Origin: JAZKJD01 sp040384585
Lineage (GTDB): Bacteria > Pseudomonadota > Gammaproteobacteria > Diplorickettsiales > Diplorickettsiaceae
Assembly: GCA_040384585.1 (NCBI GenBank)
Contig: JAZKJD010000015.1
Coordinates: 69,362 to 133,361, forward strand
DNA length: 64,000 nt
Direction of reading: 5' to 3'
The position numbers were made by a program, and so were the translations under genes. This document shows, piece by piece, positions 16,982-25,956 of the stretch; the stretch's first letter is position 1; each line of letters begins with the position of its first letter. The notes beneath the pieces were generated by a model. That model was not told where the DNA came from and searched no databases. It was given only the letters and a program-made list of their open reading frames with translations.

Positions 16982-18349
16982 TTAAATTGTTTGTGCAAGT
17001 TCAATCGCATAACCTAAATAATTCGCAGGGGTTAAATCAAATAATCGTTGCCTTGCTTCTTCTGGAAGAGGAAGTCCGCAAATAAACTGGTGTAAAGTTT
17101 CTTGATTCAATTTTTTTCCACGCGTTAATGCTTTTAGTTGTTCATAGGGCATTTTGGCGCCATATCTTCTCAAAACGGTTTGAATGGCTTCGGCGAGTAT
17201 TTCCCAATGTTGATTGAGATCCTCTGCTAATCTTGCTTCATCGATAGCGACTTTTTCCAGACCGGCCAATAGATTTTTATAAGCAATTAGACTATGGGAA
17301 AAAGCAACGCCCAAATTACGCAGCAGAGTAGAGTCTCTTAAATCTCTTTGCCAACGTGAGATAGGTAAGGTATTAGAAAAATGCTGATACAAGCTATTGG
17401 CTAAACTGAGATTGCCTTCTGCGTTTTCAAAATCGATGGGATTTATTTTATGCGGCATCGTCGAAGAGCCCGTTTCTTCTGCTTTGGATTTTTGTGTAAA
17501 ATAACCCAGTGAAATATATCCCCACATATCGGCAGATAGATCGATTAAGATCGTATTAATGCGCTTTAGCGCATCACAATATTCGGCGATATAATCATGG
17601 GGTTCGATTTGTGTAGTTAAAGGATTCCAAGTTAATCCAAGACTTTCAACAAATTGTTTTGAAATTTCAGGCCATGCGATATCTGGATAAGCGACACGAT
17701 GCGCGTTGTAGTTACCAATCGCACCATTACATTTACCACGAAGTAAAATATTAGAAAACTGTTCAAGTTGGGTCGTTAAACGGAATACAAAATTGGCTAG
17801 TTCTTTACCCATGGTGGTGGGTATGGCGGCTTGTCCATGGGTTCTAGCCATCATGGCTTGTTTGGCATAGCGCTTAGCTAAGATTTTTAACTGCGTTAAA
17901 AGTTTTTGAATAAAAGGAACTAAACAATTTTCGCGGGCTTCTTTGAGCATCAAGGCATAGGCTAGATTGTTAATATCTTCAGATGTGCAAGCGAAATGAA
18001 TGAATTCTCTGCTATCTTGTAGTTCTAGAGTTCCTTTTATTTTTTCTTTTAAAAAATACTCAACAGCTTTGATGTCATGGTTAGTCGTGGCTTCTAAGGC
18101 TTTAATCTGTTTTGCATCATTATCATTAAAATCTTTGATAAGTGTATTGAGTTGTTGCTGTGTTTTTTCTGAGAAAGGTCCAATTTCTTTGATATCAGCG
18201 TAGTTTGCCAGTGTTTGTAACCAGCGTATCTCGACTAATACTCTAAAGCGAAATAAACCATATTCACTAAATATTGGACGTAATTCCGTTGTTTTATCGA
18301 AATAACGTCCATCGACAGGGGATATCGCGGTTAAGGGATTTAATTGCAC
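16982..18349 (-). CDS. purB: Adenylosuccinate lyase PurB
   Basis: 455 residues, E. coli-like length. It cleaves SAICAR and adenylosuccinate, releasing fumarate, in purine synthesis. The superfamily signature SSTMPHKINP is at about residue 294, the catalytic-loop MARTHGQAA at about 168, and the N-terminal SPVDGRY is typical. It lies 29 bases downstream of hpf on the same strand. No defects seen. Confidence 0.97.
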   Translation of the reverse strand: MQLNPLTAISPVDGRYFDKTTELRPIFSEYGLFRFRVLVEIRWLQTLANYADIKEIGPFSEKTQQQLNTLIKDFNDNDAKQIKALEATTNHDIKAVEYFLKEKIKGTLELQDSREFIHFACTSEDINNLAYALMLKEARENCLVPFIQKLLTQLKILAKRYAKQAMMARTHGQAAIPTTMGKELANFVFRLTTQLEQFSNILLRGKCNGAIGNYNAHRVAYPDIAWPEISKQFVESLGLTWNPLTTQIEPHDYIAEYCDALKRINTILIDLSADMWGYISLGYFTQKSKAEETGSSTMPHKINPIDFENAEGNLSLANSLYQHFSNTLPISRWQRDLRDSTLLRNLGVAFSHSLIAYKNLLAGLEKVAIDEARLAEDLNQHWEILAEAIQTVLRRYGAKMPYEQLKALTRGKKLNQETLHQFICGLPLPEEARQRLFDLTPANYLGYAIELAQTI

Positions 18350-18378
18350 AATAGTCTCGATAGTTAAAGTTTAGAAGT

Positions 18379-18708
18379 CTATTCTTCGGAATCTTCACCA
18401 TACTTTTCCGATTTATCTCGTCGTTTTTCTTTTTCTTTTTGTTTATGCTTGTTGATTTGTAATTCAATTTTGTCGATTAAATCATCAATCGTCGCATATA
18501 AATCTTCAGATTCCGCACGCGCATAAAATTCTGTGCCATGGGCATGCACTAAGGCTTTGGCAACTTGTTCTAAGTTTTCTAGGCTCAGGGTTACATGGAT
18601 TTCGGTTGTTTTCGTGGTAATACGTTCTAATCGCTTACATTTATCAACTATGTATTGTTTCAATGCATCCGTGACTTCTATCCCATCATTTGTAATAGTA
18701 ATTTGCAT
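18379..18708 (-). CDS. hpf: Ribosome hibernation promoting factor, short form
   Basis: 109 residues, the short HPF/YfiA form without the dimerising C-terminal domain of the long form. It binds the 30S decoding region in stationary phase. The core MQITITNDGIEVTDALKQYI and a conserved HAHGTEFYARAESEDLYATIDDLIDKIE block are clear. A Lys/Arg/Glu-rich tail (KHKQKEKEKRRDKSEK) follows. In most gammaproteobacteria hpf follows rpoN in the lptB-rpoN-hpf cluster; here rpoN is absent and an unrelated gene lies between. Confidence 0.95.
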   Translation of the reverse strand: MQITITNDGIEVTDALKQYIVDKCKRLERITTKTTEIHVTLSLENLEQVAKALVHAHGTEFYARAESEDLYATIDDLIDKIELQINKHKQKEKEKRRDKSEKYGEDSEE

Positions 18709-18800
18709 AAGGACCTCTTTTCATACTTGAATTTTATCAGTTTTCCATCGTCAGAGTATATCCTAGCTTGAACTTCTAAAACAGGGAGGTGCTCTTTACG

Positions 18801-18968
18801 CAGTACAAAAATTAAAAATAGACCGTCATGGCGAGGCCGAAACGTCAGTGAGGCCGTGACCATCCAGAAAAAATTAAGCGTTTCACGGGATTGCCGCGCG
18901 CTATGCGCTGCAATGACGAAAAATGCTTTACTACCGCCTAAAATAAAAATTAATTGTTTTTTCAATAG
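18801..18968. repeat. Family D dispersed repeat, copy 1
   Basis: About 168 bp. The core CCGTCATGGCGAGGCCGAAA ... TTGCCGCGCG...CAATGACGAAAAATGCTTTA is nearly identical to 57483-57654 and, in reverse, to 63441-63570. Its ends (CAGTACAAAAATTAAAAA and TTTTCAATAG) extend past the REP-like core. It separates hpf from the 724-residue orphan; nothing else is seen in the 382-base gap apart from this. Confidence 0.88.
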
Positions 18969-19090
18969 TACCAAAACGGAACGTTGACAGCGTCTTTACT
19001 TGAGGTTTATTCTACATTTTACAAAGTTTTTTCAATTTTAACGCGAACATTCTGCGTCAATCTGTAACAGAAAAAAGGGGAGAAAAAAAT

Positions 19091-21265
19091 ATGAATGTGT
19101 TTCCTAAAGAATTTATTAAGGAATTATACACATCCATTGAACAACATAAAGGGAAATTGAATCCTCTTCTAGGGACTTGCACAGCTATAAAAAATGCTAA
19201 TAACCTTATCGGTGCAGTTAAAGCAATTCAGCATAAGTCAGTACCATTTACTGGAGTTTTTACAGCTTTAAATAATTATCACGCTGCCACATCTGCTGAT
19301 ATAGATAACAAAAAAGGATCCGCTGATGCTAATAAGAAAGCAATAAGAGAAAAGTTGTATATCGACCTTGCTAATAAAATAATCGGTAAAGTTAGTAAGG
19401 TGTTATTGGACCCAATTATAAAAAACAAGAAATCGGAATACGAAAACCAACTAAAAAGCTTGTGTCAATCCATTTTTTCCTCTTTCGAAGATTTAAGTGT
19501 ACCACCGTTGGTGGAAGAAATGAAAAAAACGAAAGAAGAGATTTCTATTTTTTTTGACACTGCTTTGGTATCGAATGACACTGTATTTAGTAGAAAACTT
19601 AGCGCTTTATCAGCAAAGGAATTACCACAATGTTCTCAACAGGGAAGAAGTGAAGCAACAACAGTGACTGATGTGCACCACCAGCCAGAAATGCTGGATA
19701 AGCAAAGTCCTTCGGAGGCGCCGCCGCCGCCTTACTTCGCTGTAGATCCATCAACTCCTCAGCAGCCAGCGTTTAATCCGGATTATAATCTACTGTCATA
19801 TACAGAAAGACCTGTACCGGGAGCGATAAGGACGGAAAATCCTATACAAGGAGGTCCAAGGGCAGCATCCCCTGTAAGTTATAATGGAAATGGAAAGAAT
19901 AGTGGTGGAGATCTGTCAGATAGACTTCTTCTTTTTCAGAAGAAAAAAAAACAAAATATTGCTGAGGATTGTCAGTCTATCGATATAGGAAATATACTCT
20001 CTAACTTGGAATCTAAATTTTCAGTTGCAATACCTGATTTCCTTAAGAAAAAATCAGGTGGAGTTCGAGTTCGTGCACTTACCAAAAAGTGTCTTAAGAA
20101 TCTTTCTGCTAGCGATGTCCCACTAGAACAGCCTAATACGTCTAAAGGTCAAGAGCAATTTGAAAAGTATGAAATACCTACTGCAATAGTGGAAGTAGAA
20201 GCCGATCGTAGAACATGGAATAAATTTATGGATTCCCCCGTGGGAGGGTTTTACAAAAAAGAGGATAAGATTGGCGACCCTATCCCTGCGGGTACTTCAC
20301 TAAAGGGGTTGATTTCTTCTGTTTTCGCTAGAATGAAAATGCAGATTATAGGTCCTGACAACTTATTTTTTTCCAGCTTGCAGAAAAGTTGCTTGTTAGC
20401 TGCATCTCTTCTTTCTCCTGCGGATTCAATTACAGAAGAAAAGAGGGCAGTAATCACTTATGAAAAATCTGATAAAGAAACTTATTCTTTTGTCATGGTT
20501 TTAGAGCATCAAACAAATCCTGATGGTGAGTTTTTTTATAGGCTAAAAGATTATAAGGTGCTAGTTGGTGCAGGCGAAGCTTTTGTTATGGATTCGGCGT
20601 GCCTTGCCGTTACTTCGATTAAAAATGATGGATTAGATGAGTTGTTGAAAGCTAGCAGTATGGAGAATGAGTCGGGAAAAATAGCTGCTGCCGCAGTACA
20701 TCATTTATGTAACGAGCATTATATTGTTATAAATGCGGAGTTACAAAAGGAAAAATCTACACAGCTGTCTTCTACCCCTGTGAAATTAATCGCAAGAGGA
20801 GGTGACAGTTGGTCATCTAATGATGATGATCTTGAGTACGTTGAGGACGTTGAGTGCGACAGCGCAGTAGATGATGATCATCTTATACCTTTAATCAGTG
20901 ATATGCAGACCGTTTCTTGTGCTACGCAAGCACTTAACAAAAGCGATAAGACTGCAGAGGGAAAATATCAACTTTTAAATGCAACTGTCTTAGGAATTAA
21001 ATTAGAAACTTTACTTTCTGAGGCAAGGATAGAAAAAATACTTCGAAACTCATCACTAGAATTGCTTGAGAAAGAAGCTGGAAAATGTCTAGAAGGCTCT
21101 GTGGAGCGCCTAAAAATCGCAACTGGGTTATCTGGTCTATTTTTTCATGGAAAACATGAGGCTACACAAGGGACTACTTTTCAAGCTTGGCTTGCTAAAA
21201 CAGCAGAGACAGCATCATCTAGAGAAGGAGACAACAACACCGGTGGAGTTTTATATCGGAGATAA
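19091..21265 (+). CDS. Large orphan protein, 724 aa, with PPPPY motif
   Basis: Not recognised. It starts at ATG 19091 behind AAAAAAGGGGAG. Residues 1-190 are helical and Lys-rich. Residues about 190-275 are Pro/Ser/Gln-rich and look disordered, containing PPPPY at 211-215, a match to the PPxY motif bound by eukaryotic WW domains. Residues about 290-720 look globular, with an acidic stretch (SSNDDDLEYVEDVE) near 580. There is no signal peptide or membrane helix. It is opposite in strand to the flanking lpt and hpf genes, has repeats on both sides, and sits where rpoN is expected. It is possibly a secreted effector, but this rests on context and one short motif. Confidence 0.7.
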   Translation: MNVFPKEFIKELYTSIEQHKGKLNPLLGTCTAIKNANNLIGAVKAIQHKSVPFTGVFTALNNYHAATSADIDNKKGSADANKKAIREKLYIDLANKIIGKVSKVLLDPIIKNKKSEYENQLKSLCQSIFSSFEDLSVPPLVEEMKKTKEEISIFFDTALVSNDTVFSRKLSALSAKELPQCSQQGRSEATTVTDVHHQPEMLDKQSPSEAPPPPYFAVDPSTPQQPAFNPDYNLLSYTERPVPGAIRTENPIQGGPRAASPVSYNGNGKNSGGDLSDRLLLFQKKKKQNIAEDCQSIDIGNILSNLESKFSVAIPDFLKKKSGGVRVRALTKKCLKNLSASDVPLEQPNTSKGQEQFEKYEIPTAIVEVEADRRTWNKFMDSPVGGFYKKEDKIGDPIPAGTSLKGLISSVFARMKMQIIGPDNLFFSSLQKSCLLAASLLSPADSITEEKRAVITYEKSDKETYSFVMVLEHQTNPDGEFFYRLKDYKVLVGAGEAFVMDSACLAVTSIKNDGLDELLKASSMENESGKIAAAAVHHLCNEHYIVINAELQKEKSTQLSSTPVKLIARGGDSWSSNDDDLEYVEDVECDSAVDDDHLIPLISDMQTVSCATQALNKSDKTAEGKYQLLNATVLGIKLETLLSEARIEKILRNSSLELLEKEAGKCLEGSVERLKIATGLSGLFFHGKHEATQGTTFQAWLAKTAETASSREGDNNTGGVLYRR

Positions 21266-21284
21266 TTATGAGATGCGATAGATA

Positions 21285-21436
21285 TTTACAGCATTTTCAT
21301 CATTATCAGGGCCATAGTCTTGTGCGGGTGACAGCAAGGTGCTCTTCTTTTTTCGACGTAAGGCGAAAAAAGAAGAGTGCCCGCTGGCAGGACCCGCACC
21401 ATACCACTGGCCTAATAATAATGGAAATGCTGTAAA
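21285..21436. repeat. Family E-related palindrome after the 724-aa orphan
   Basis: Bounded by TTTACAGCATTTTCATCATT and a complementary AATAATAATGGAAATGCTGTAAA, with inner words GGTGACAGCAAGG, TTTCGACGTAAGGCGAAAAA and GCTGGCAGGACCCGCACCAT. The outer arms match the shorter palindrome at 63211-63274, which follows the other large orphan. Confidence 0.8.
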
Positions 21437-21438
21437 AA

Positions 21439-22164
21439 TTAAAGATCAAACTCATGGCCCAAGTAAACTTCTCGTACCCGTTGATTATTCAAGACTTCTT
21501 TGGGCGAGCCGGCATAGATGGTCTCGCCTTCGCTGACAATATACGCACGTTTGCAAATCGTTAGCGTTTCACGAACGTTATGATCGGTAATCAATACACC
21601 GATACCACGATGGCTGAGGTGGGTGATCATACGTTTAATATCAACAACCGAGATGGGATCAATGCCTGCAAAGGGTTCGTCAAGTAACATGAATTTTGGT
21701 TCCATGGCTAAGGCGCGTGCAATTTCTACACGTCGCCGTTCTCCGCCGGATAGACTTATTCCTAAGGTGTCGCGGATATGGCTGATGTGGAATTCATGAA
21801 GTAAGTTTTCTAAGTGTTGTTTACCTTGTTTTTTCGTGAGATCCTTACGTAATTGTAGAATAGCAAGAATATTATCTGCAACGCTTAGTTTGCGAAATAT
21901 GGAGGGCTCTTGTGGTAAATAGCCGATGCCGGCTTTTGCACGGCTGTGCATAGGCAGATGGGTGATATTACGATTATCGAGTAGAATTTTTCCTTGAGCG
22001 CTTTCAATTAAGCCAACGATAAGATAAAAACTCGTTGTTTTTCCTGCCCCGTTCGGGCCTAATAAACCAACGACTTCACCCGGTTCTACTTCTAGGGAAA
22101 CATTTTTGACAACAACCCGGCCATGATAACGTTTTGCCAAATTGATGGCTTGTAGTTTATTCAT
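21439..22164 (-). CDS. lptB: Lipopolysaccharide export ATPase LptB
   Basis: 241 residues. LptB is the ABC ATPase that powers extraction of LPS by LptFG. Walker A GPNGAGKTT is at 36-44, the signature LSGGERRR and Walker B FMLLDEPFAGIDP are intact, as is the family-typical ITDHNVRETL switch. The start overlaps the lptA stop by 4 bp (ATGA), so the genes are coupled. Last gene of kdsD-lptC-lptA-lptB; rpoN, usually next, is missing. Confidence 0.97.
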   Translation of the reverse strand: MNKLQAINLAKRYHGRVVVKNVSLEVEPGEVVGLLGPNGAGKTTSFYLIVGLIESAQGKILLDNRNITHLPMHSRAKAGIGYLPQEPSIFRKLSVADNILAILQLRKDLTKKQGKQHLENLLHEFHISHIRDTLGISLSGGERRRVEIARALAMEPKFMLLDEPFAGIDPISVVDIKRMITHLSHRGIGVLITDHNVRETLTICKRAYIVSEGETIYAGSPKEVLNNQRVREVYLGHEFDL

Positions 22165-22835
22165 AAGTGTAGTGTCTGCAGTGGAGCCAGTAGAATTTGA
22201 GTATGTCCTTTTCTAGAGGAAGGTGAACCCACCGTTTTTTTCTTAAAATCATAATTAATGTGTGGCCCTTGGAAATGGTTTTGACCCTGGATAATTTGTG
22301 CATCTCCTACGGCTTCTAAGTAATCTTTCAGAGGATAATAATAGATCGTGTTTCCCGTGGCAATTAACTTTGGGCGCTTGTGAAAGACAAGAGAGTGATA
22401 AATTGCTGGATGGCCTATGGCAACAATCTTAACGATTTCGCCTTCTTGGTTAGAGTAGCTAGTAGCGTAGTCGGCGGTGAGGACGCGAGTCCCTTGTGTT
22501 AATTTGATATGGCCTTGATAAATACCAATTTTCGTTTCATTATTAAATAATAAGGTATCTGCTTCAAAATGTATCGTTTTATAATTATCCCCTTCGTCTT
22601 TCACGTTGTGGTGTTGTTGCACATCGGGACTCACGTGCTCATGTATTTCGTAGTCACTCCGCTCGTTCGCCCTCGTGCGCCTAAGCACAACGTGAAATCC
22701 TTTGGGTATGTCAATGCTATTTGCATAGGCAAATTCATAATAGCAGCTGAGTATGAATAATGTGAGTGCTAAGAATAGATATTTTTTACGCCAATTTTTT
22801 TGCTTTCCTAGTAAAATTGATCGTGATTCCTGCAT
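22161..22835 (-). CDS. lptA: LPS transport protein LptA with in-frame repeat insertion
   Basis: 224 residues. LptA forms the periplasmic beta-jellyroll bridge for LPS between LptC and LptD. A signal peptide covers residues 1 to about 38. The mature OstA-like domain begins near residue 88 (IHFEADTLLFNNETKIGIYQG) and includes GTRVLTADYATSYSNQEG. Residues 43-83 are encoded by a family A palindromic element with no frameshift or stop, adding about 41 residues; without them the length would be about 183, normal for LptA. The extra piece would sit at the N-terminus of the mature protein. It begins 11 bases after lptC and overlaps lptB. Confidence 0.92.
   Translation of the reverse strand: MQESRSILLGKQKNWRKKYLFLALTLFILSCYYEFAYANSIDIPKGFHVVLRRTRANERSDYEIHEHVSPDVQQHHNVKDEGDNYKTIHFEADTLLFNNETKIGIYQGHIKLTQGTRVLTADYATSYSNQEGEIVKIVAIGHPAIYHSLVFHKRPKLIATGNTIYYYPLKDYLEAVGDAQIIQGQNHFQGPHINYDFKKKTVGSPSSRKGHTQILLAPLQTLHL
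22586..22709 (-). repeat. Family A palindromic element inside lptA
   Basis: About 124 bp with the same arms as copies at 3852 and 57301 (TTTCACGTTGTGG / GCACAACGTGAAATCCTTTG). On the lptA strand it reads IPKGFHVVLRRTRANERS, then IHEHVSPDVQQHH and KDEG, in frame with the gene on both sides. Confidence 0.93.
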
Positions 22836-22846
22836 CGTAACCTCAC

Positions 22847-23416
22847 TTATTTTTTCGTAGGCTTAAGTTGTCCTTTGACTTGCGATAAGAGTTGAATGGT
22901 TTTGTTAGTAAAGTCGGCGTGTAAACCTATTGCATGGATCTCTTGATTTGTCTGGGTGATGGTGACAGGCGCAGAGGTATCTGCAGTTTTTTCTTTAAGG
23001 TTAATCGTTAGGGTAGACGTTGTTAATGTCGATGTAGGGCTAGCATGATCCCCTTTTTTCTGTTCAAGTTTTACATGATCCCAGAGCTGTAAACGATCAT
23101 TGTTTTCTTTGAGTTTGCCATAATTCGCTGAAAGTTCCCACGATTCATTATTTTTTAAAAACAAATTAAACAGGGGTGTAGAAAGAGAAATGCTATCGTC
23201 TAAAGGGTAATGGACCGATAAAGGGGTTTTTAATTGATCATAAAGATTGCCCTCAGTGTCCGTATGAAAAATAATGACGTTGGTGGCATAGGCGTCGGGT
23301 TGATGTCGTGTAGCAAACGGATTGGCGGGGCGAGTCAACTGCTGCCAGGTATACCATGTTCCCAATAAAATCAGCATAATGAGAATCAGATTGATGAGTA
23401 GTGTTTTTGAAAACAT
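22847..23416 (-). CDS. lptC: LPS export protein LptC
   Basis: 189 residues, the usual LptC size. It has one N-terminal membrane anchor (LLINLILIMLILLGTWYTW) and a periplasmic OstA-like domain that passes LPS from LptBFG to LptA. FHTDTEGNLYDQLKT and HYPLDDSISLSTPLF match the family pattern (fxxdGxxxyxlxa...). It lies between kdsD (31 bases) and lptA (11 bases). kdsC, normally just upstream of lptC, is not present. Confidence 0.93.
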   Translation of the reverse strand: MFSKTLLINLILIMLILLGTWYTWQQLTRPANPFATRHQPDAYATNVIIFHTDTEGNLYDQLKTPLSVHYPLDDSISLSTPLFNLFLKNNESWELSANYGKLKENNDRLQLWDHVKLEQKKGDHASPTSTLTTSTLTINLKEKTADTSAPVTITQTNQEIHAIGLHADFTNKTIQLLSQVKGQLKPTKK

Positions 23417-23447
23417 ACTTTTCTTTAGATGAAATAGGCTTTAGAAG

Positions 23448-24428
23448 CTATTTAATGCCTTGACTCAGAATATCATGGATATGAATAACACCCAGTGGTT
23501 TTTTTGTGGAGTTAATAATAACTAAGGTGGTGATTTTATTATCTTCCATAACGCGTAAGGCCTCTGTTGCAAGTTGATCGGCAGCGATGGTTTTACAATT
23601 AGCGGTCATCGCTTGTTCAATCCGTGTTGACTGTAAATCTAGGCCTTGATCGATGGTACGTCGTAGATCGCCGTCTGTGAAAATACCTAAAAGTTGCTGT
23701 TCTTTATTGGTAATAACGGCCATACCTAGACGTTTTTTTGATATTTCCAATAGTGCTTGAATGACGGGAGTGCCAGCCATTACGCGAGGAATTGTGTCGC
23801 CAGTATGCATAATATCAGCGACTTTCAGTAATAAACGACGTCCTAATTGGCCTTTTGGGTGAACTTTAGCAAAATCGTGGCGAGTAAAGCCTCGCGCATT
23901 AAGCAGTGAAACCGCAATAGCATCACCCATTACCAGCATAGCAGTACTGCTTGAAGTGGGAGCTAATCCTAAAGGGCAGGCTTCTTCTTCGATACCAATA
24001 TTTAGAGAAACAGTGGCTTGCTGAGCTAAAGTAGAATGAGGGCCACCTGTTAGAAGAATAAAAGGAATTTTTAATAATTTCAATGTAGGGAGGATGCTGA
24101 TTAGCTCATCAGTTTCCCCTGAGTATGAAAGGGCTAAAACGACATCTTTGGAATTAATCATTCCTAAATCGCCATGATTCGCTTCAGCCGCATGAACAAA
24201 AAATGCGGGACTTCCTGTGCTAGCGAGAGTGGCAGCGATTTTGTTGCCTATGTGGCCTGATTTACCGATACCGATTACGATGATATGCCCTTCGCAATGA
24301 AAGAGTAAATCACAGGCTTTTGCAAAGCTTGGGCCGATCTGTTGCATTTGTTGCATTAAGCCATTAATCGCTTTTGCCTCAATTTTAATAACGTTGAGGC
24401 CTGAGGCGCAGAATTTTTTGCTGTTCAT
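23448..24428 (-). CDS. kdsD: Arabinose 5-phosphate isomerase KdsD
   Basis: 326 residues. It isomerises ribulose 5-phosphate to arabinose 5-phosphate, the first step to the Kdo sugar of LPS. An N-terminal SIS domain (VIGIGKSGHIGNKIAATLASTG..., HAAEANHGDLGMI, ALSYSGETDEL) is followed by two CBS domains from about residue 205. Length and motifs are standard. It heads the kdsD-lptC-lptA-lptB cluster. A family C fragment lies upstream and separates it from the ABC transporter genes. Confidence 0.96.
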   Translation of the reverse strand: MNSKKFCASGLNVIKIEAKAINGLMQQMQQIGPSFAKACDLLFHCEGHIIVIGIGKSGHIGNKIAATLASTGSPAFFVHAAEANHGDLGMINSKDVVLALSYSGETDELISILPTLKLLKIPFILLTGGPHSTLAQQATVSLNIGIEEEACPLGLAPTSSSTAMLVMGDAIAVSLLNARGFTRHDFAKVHPKGQLGRRLLLKVADIMHTGDTIPRVMAGTPVIQALLEISKKRLGMAVITNKEQQLLGIFTDGDLRRTIDQGLDLQSTRIEQAMTANCKTIAADQLATEALRVMEDNKITTLVIINSTKKPLGVIHIHDILSQGIK

Positions 24429-24467
24429 AGTCTTGATAATGTCAGTGTAGATTTTTTGGCAGTGTTC

Positions 24468-24504
24468 TAGGGTGTCTCATCTTCGCTGAATGACGATACA
24501 CCTA
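24468..24504. repeat. Family C minimal palindrome, supplies ABC ATPase stop
   Basis: TAGGGTGTCTCATCTTCGCT then GAATGACGATACACCTA: both element termini joined with the middle deleted. The CTA at 24502-24504 is the TAG stop of the minus-strand ABC ATPase gene. Confidence 0.8.
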
Positions 24505-25815
24505 ATTTGGATTTTCTAGGCTTAACATACGAGTATTATTTGCATAGGCAAATAATTCAGCGTAACGGCCCCAATCAATGACGGTACGTAGTACACGTTC
24601 CGCTTCTTTTTCGCTTAAAAAATCCTCTAATTCATTGAGAAATCGATCTTTGGATGCACGTTGTCCGGCTGCACGTCGTTCTTCTAACACTTGGCGGATG
24701 TGTTTAGCCAGTGGTACATAACGAAGCAAATGTGCAGCGAAGATTTTTTTGCGTTCTAAGATATCGGCATTTGCAAATAATTTACCAGCGTCCGTTAATA
24801 TCAATTCTCCACTACTAACATAGGCAAAGCCTAGAATATCCAATACTTCTGTTAAGGGAAATAGATCATCAACATCTAAACGTAAGGATTCAGCAAGTTC
24901 TGGTAAGCTGATATGTCCTTGATTTTCGGATTGATCTAAGGTTTCGAGTAAGCCGCTTAGTTCAGAAATATCAGCATCGGGAAGTCGGTAACCGATGTCA
25001 GTAATACGTGGCAATTGTTCTTTATGCAGTAGTTTTTTACGCTCATCCATTTGACGGGTTATCAAGGAATAAATTTGATTAACTAATTTTCGAAATGCAG
25101 GTTCTTGTTCTGAACGTGGATAAAGCAAATCGACAGTTAATTCTGCTCGAATAGTACCGGGGTCGCTGTCAAAAACAATGATGCGGTTAGCGAGCAATAC
25201 CGCTTCTTCAATATTATGTGTTACAAATAAGATTCCACGTGTCCCTGTTTGCTTTGCTTCCCATAGATCAAGAAGGTCACTTTTGAGGTTATCGGCCGTT
25301 AAGACATCTAGCGCGGAAAAAGGTTCATCCATTAATAAAACGTCTGGATTTACCACTAATGCACGTGCAAAACCTACCCGCTGGCGCATCCCACCGGATA
25401 ATTCCTTAGGAAAAGCAGATTCGAAACCATCTAACCCTATAATATCAATGGCCTTCAATGCTCGGGTTCTGCGTTCGTCGCGTGGAATCCCTAATGCTTC
25501 TAGACCGAGTTCAACATTTTCTAAAACGGTTAACCAGGGTAAAAGGGCAAAGTTTTGAAAGACCATTGCCATCCCTTGTACTGGGCCTCGTACCGCTTGC
25601 TTACGATAACTGACCGTACCGCCGCTGGGTTCAGTGAGACCAGCAATAATACGTAGTAAAGTAGATTTTCCTGATCCTGATTTTCCTAATAGCGCAACGA
25701 TTTCACCTTCATAAAGCTCAAAATTTACATTTTCTAAAACCAAAAGCTCTTGCTGCTCCGCCTTTTTAAATGATTTACTAATGTTTTTTACTGTAAAAAT
25801 CGGCTGTTTTTGCAT
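24502..25815 (-). CDS. Nitrate/sulfonate/taurine-type ABC transporter ATPase with AAA-associated C-terminal domain
   Basis: 437 residues. Residues 1-250 are an ABC ATPase of the NrtD/SsuB/TauB group: Walker A GKSGSGKST, signature LSGGMRQRVG, Walker B DVLLMDEPFSALD and the switch THNIEEAVLLANRI. Residues about 280-430 form an extra domain of the AAA-associated type often fused to such ATPases (LPDADISELSGLLETL, LSEKEAERVLRTVIDWGRYAELFAY). It is followed downstream by kdsD and preceded by its permease. The stop codon comes from a family C repeat. The substrate cannot be told from sequence, and no binding protein is nearby. Confidence 0.9.
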   Translation of the reverse strand: MQKQPIFTVKNISKSFKKAEQQELLVLENVNFELYEGEIVALLGKSGSGKSTLLRIIAGLTEPSGGTVSYRKQAVRGPVQGMAMVFQNFALLPWLTVLENVELGLEALGIPRDERRTRALKAIDIIGLDGFESAFPKELSGGMRQRVGFARALVVNPDVLLMDEPFSALDVLTADNLKSDLLDLWEAKQTGTRGILFVTHNIEEAVLLANRIIVFDSDPGTIRAELTVDLLYPRSEQEPAFRKLVNQIYSLITRQMDERKKLLHKEQLPRITDIGYRLPDADISELSGLLETLDQSENQGHISLPELAESLRLDVDDLFPLTEVLDILGFAYVSSGELILTDAGKLFANADILERKKIFAAHLLRYVPLAKHIRQVLEERRAAGQRASKDRFLNELEDFLSEKEAERVLRTVIDWGRYAELFAYANNTRMLSLENPN

Positions 25816-25830
25816 AATCTATACCTATTG

Positions 25831-25956
25831 TATACTCAAAGCAATTGGATTTTCGTCAAGGCGCCGCGAAGACGAGCAACCTTCGTTCCTAGATGAACCA
25901 TGAGGATTGCGAGCTAAGCGGGAACGCAGACCGAAAATTCAATTGTTTTGAGTATA
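25831..25956. repeat. Imperfect palindrome (family F)
   Basis: Bounded by TATACTCAAAGCAATTGGAT and ATTCAATTGTTTTGAGTATA. The middle contains GCGCCGCGAAGACGAGC; a related fragment (CAAGGCATCGTGAAGACGAA) occurs near 45873. It abuts a family A element at the shared TATA and lies between the ABC ATPase and permease genes. Confidence 0.7.
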
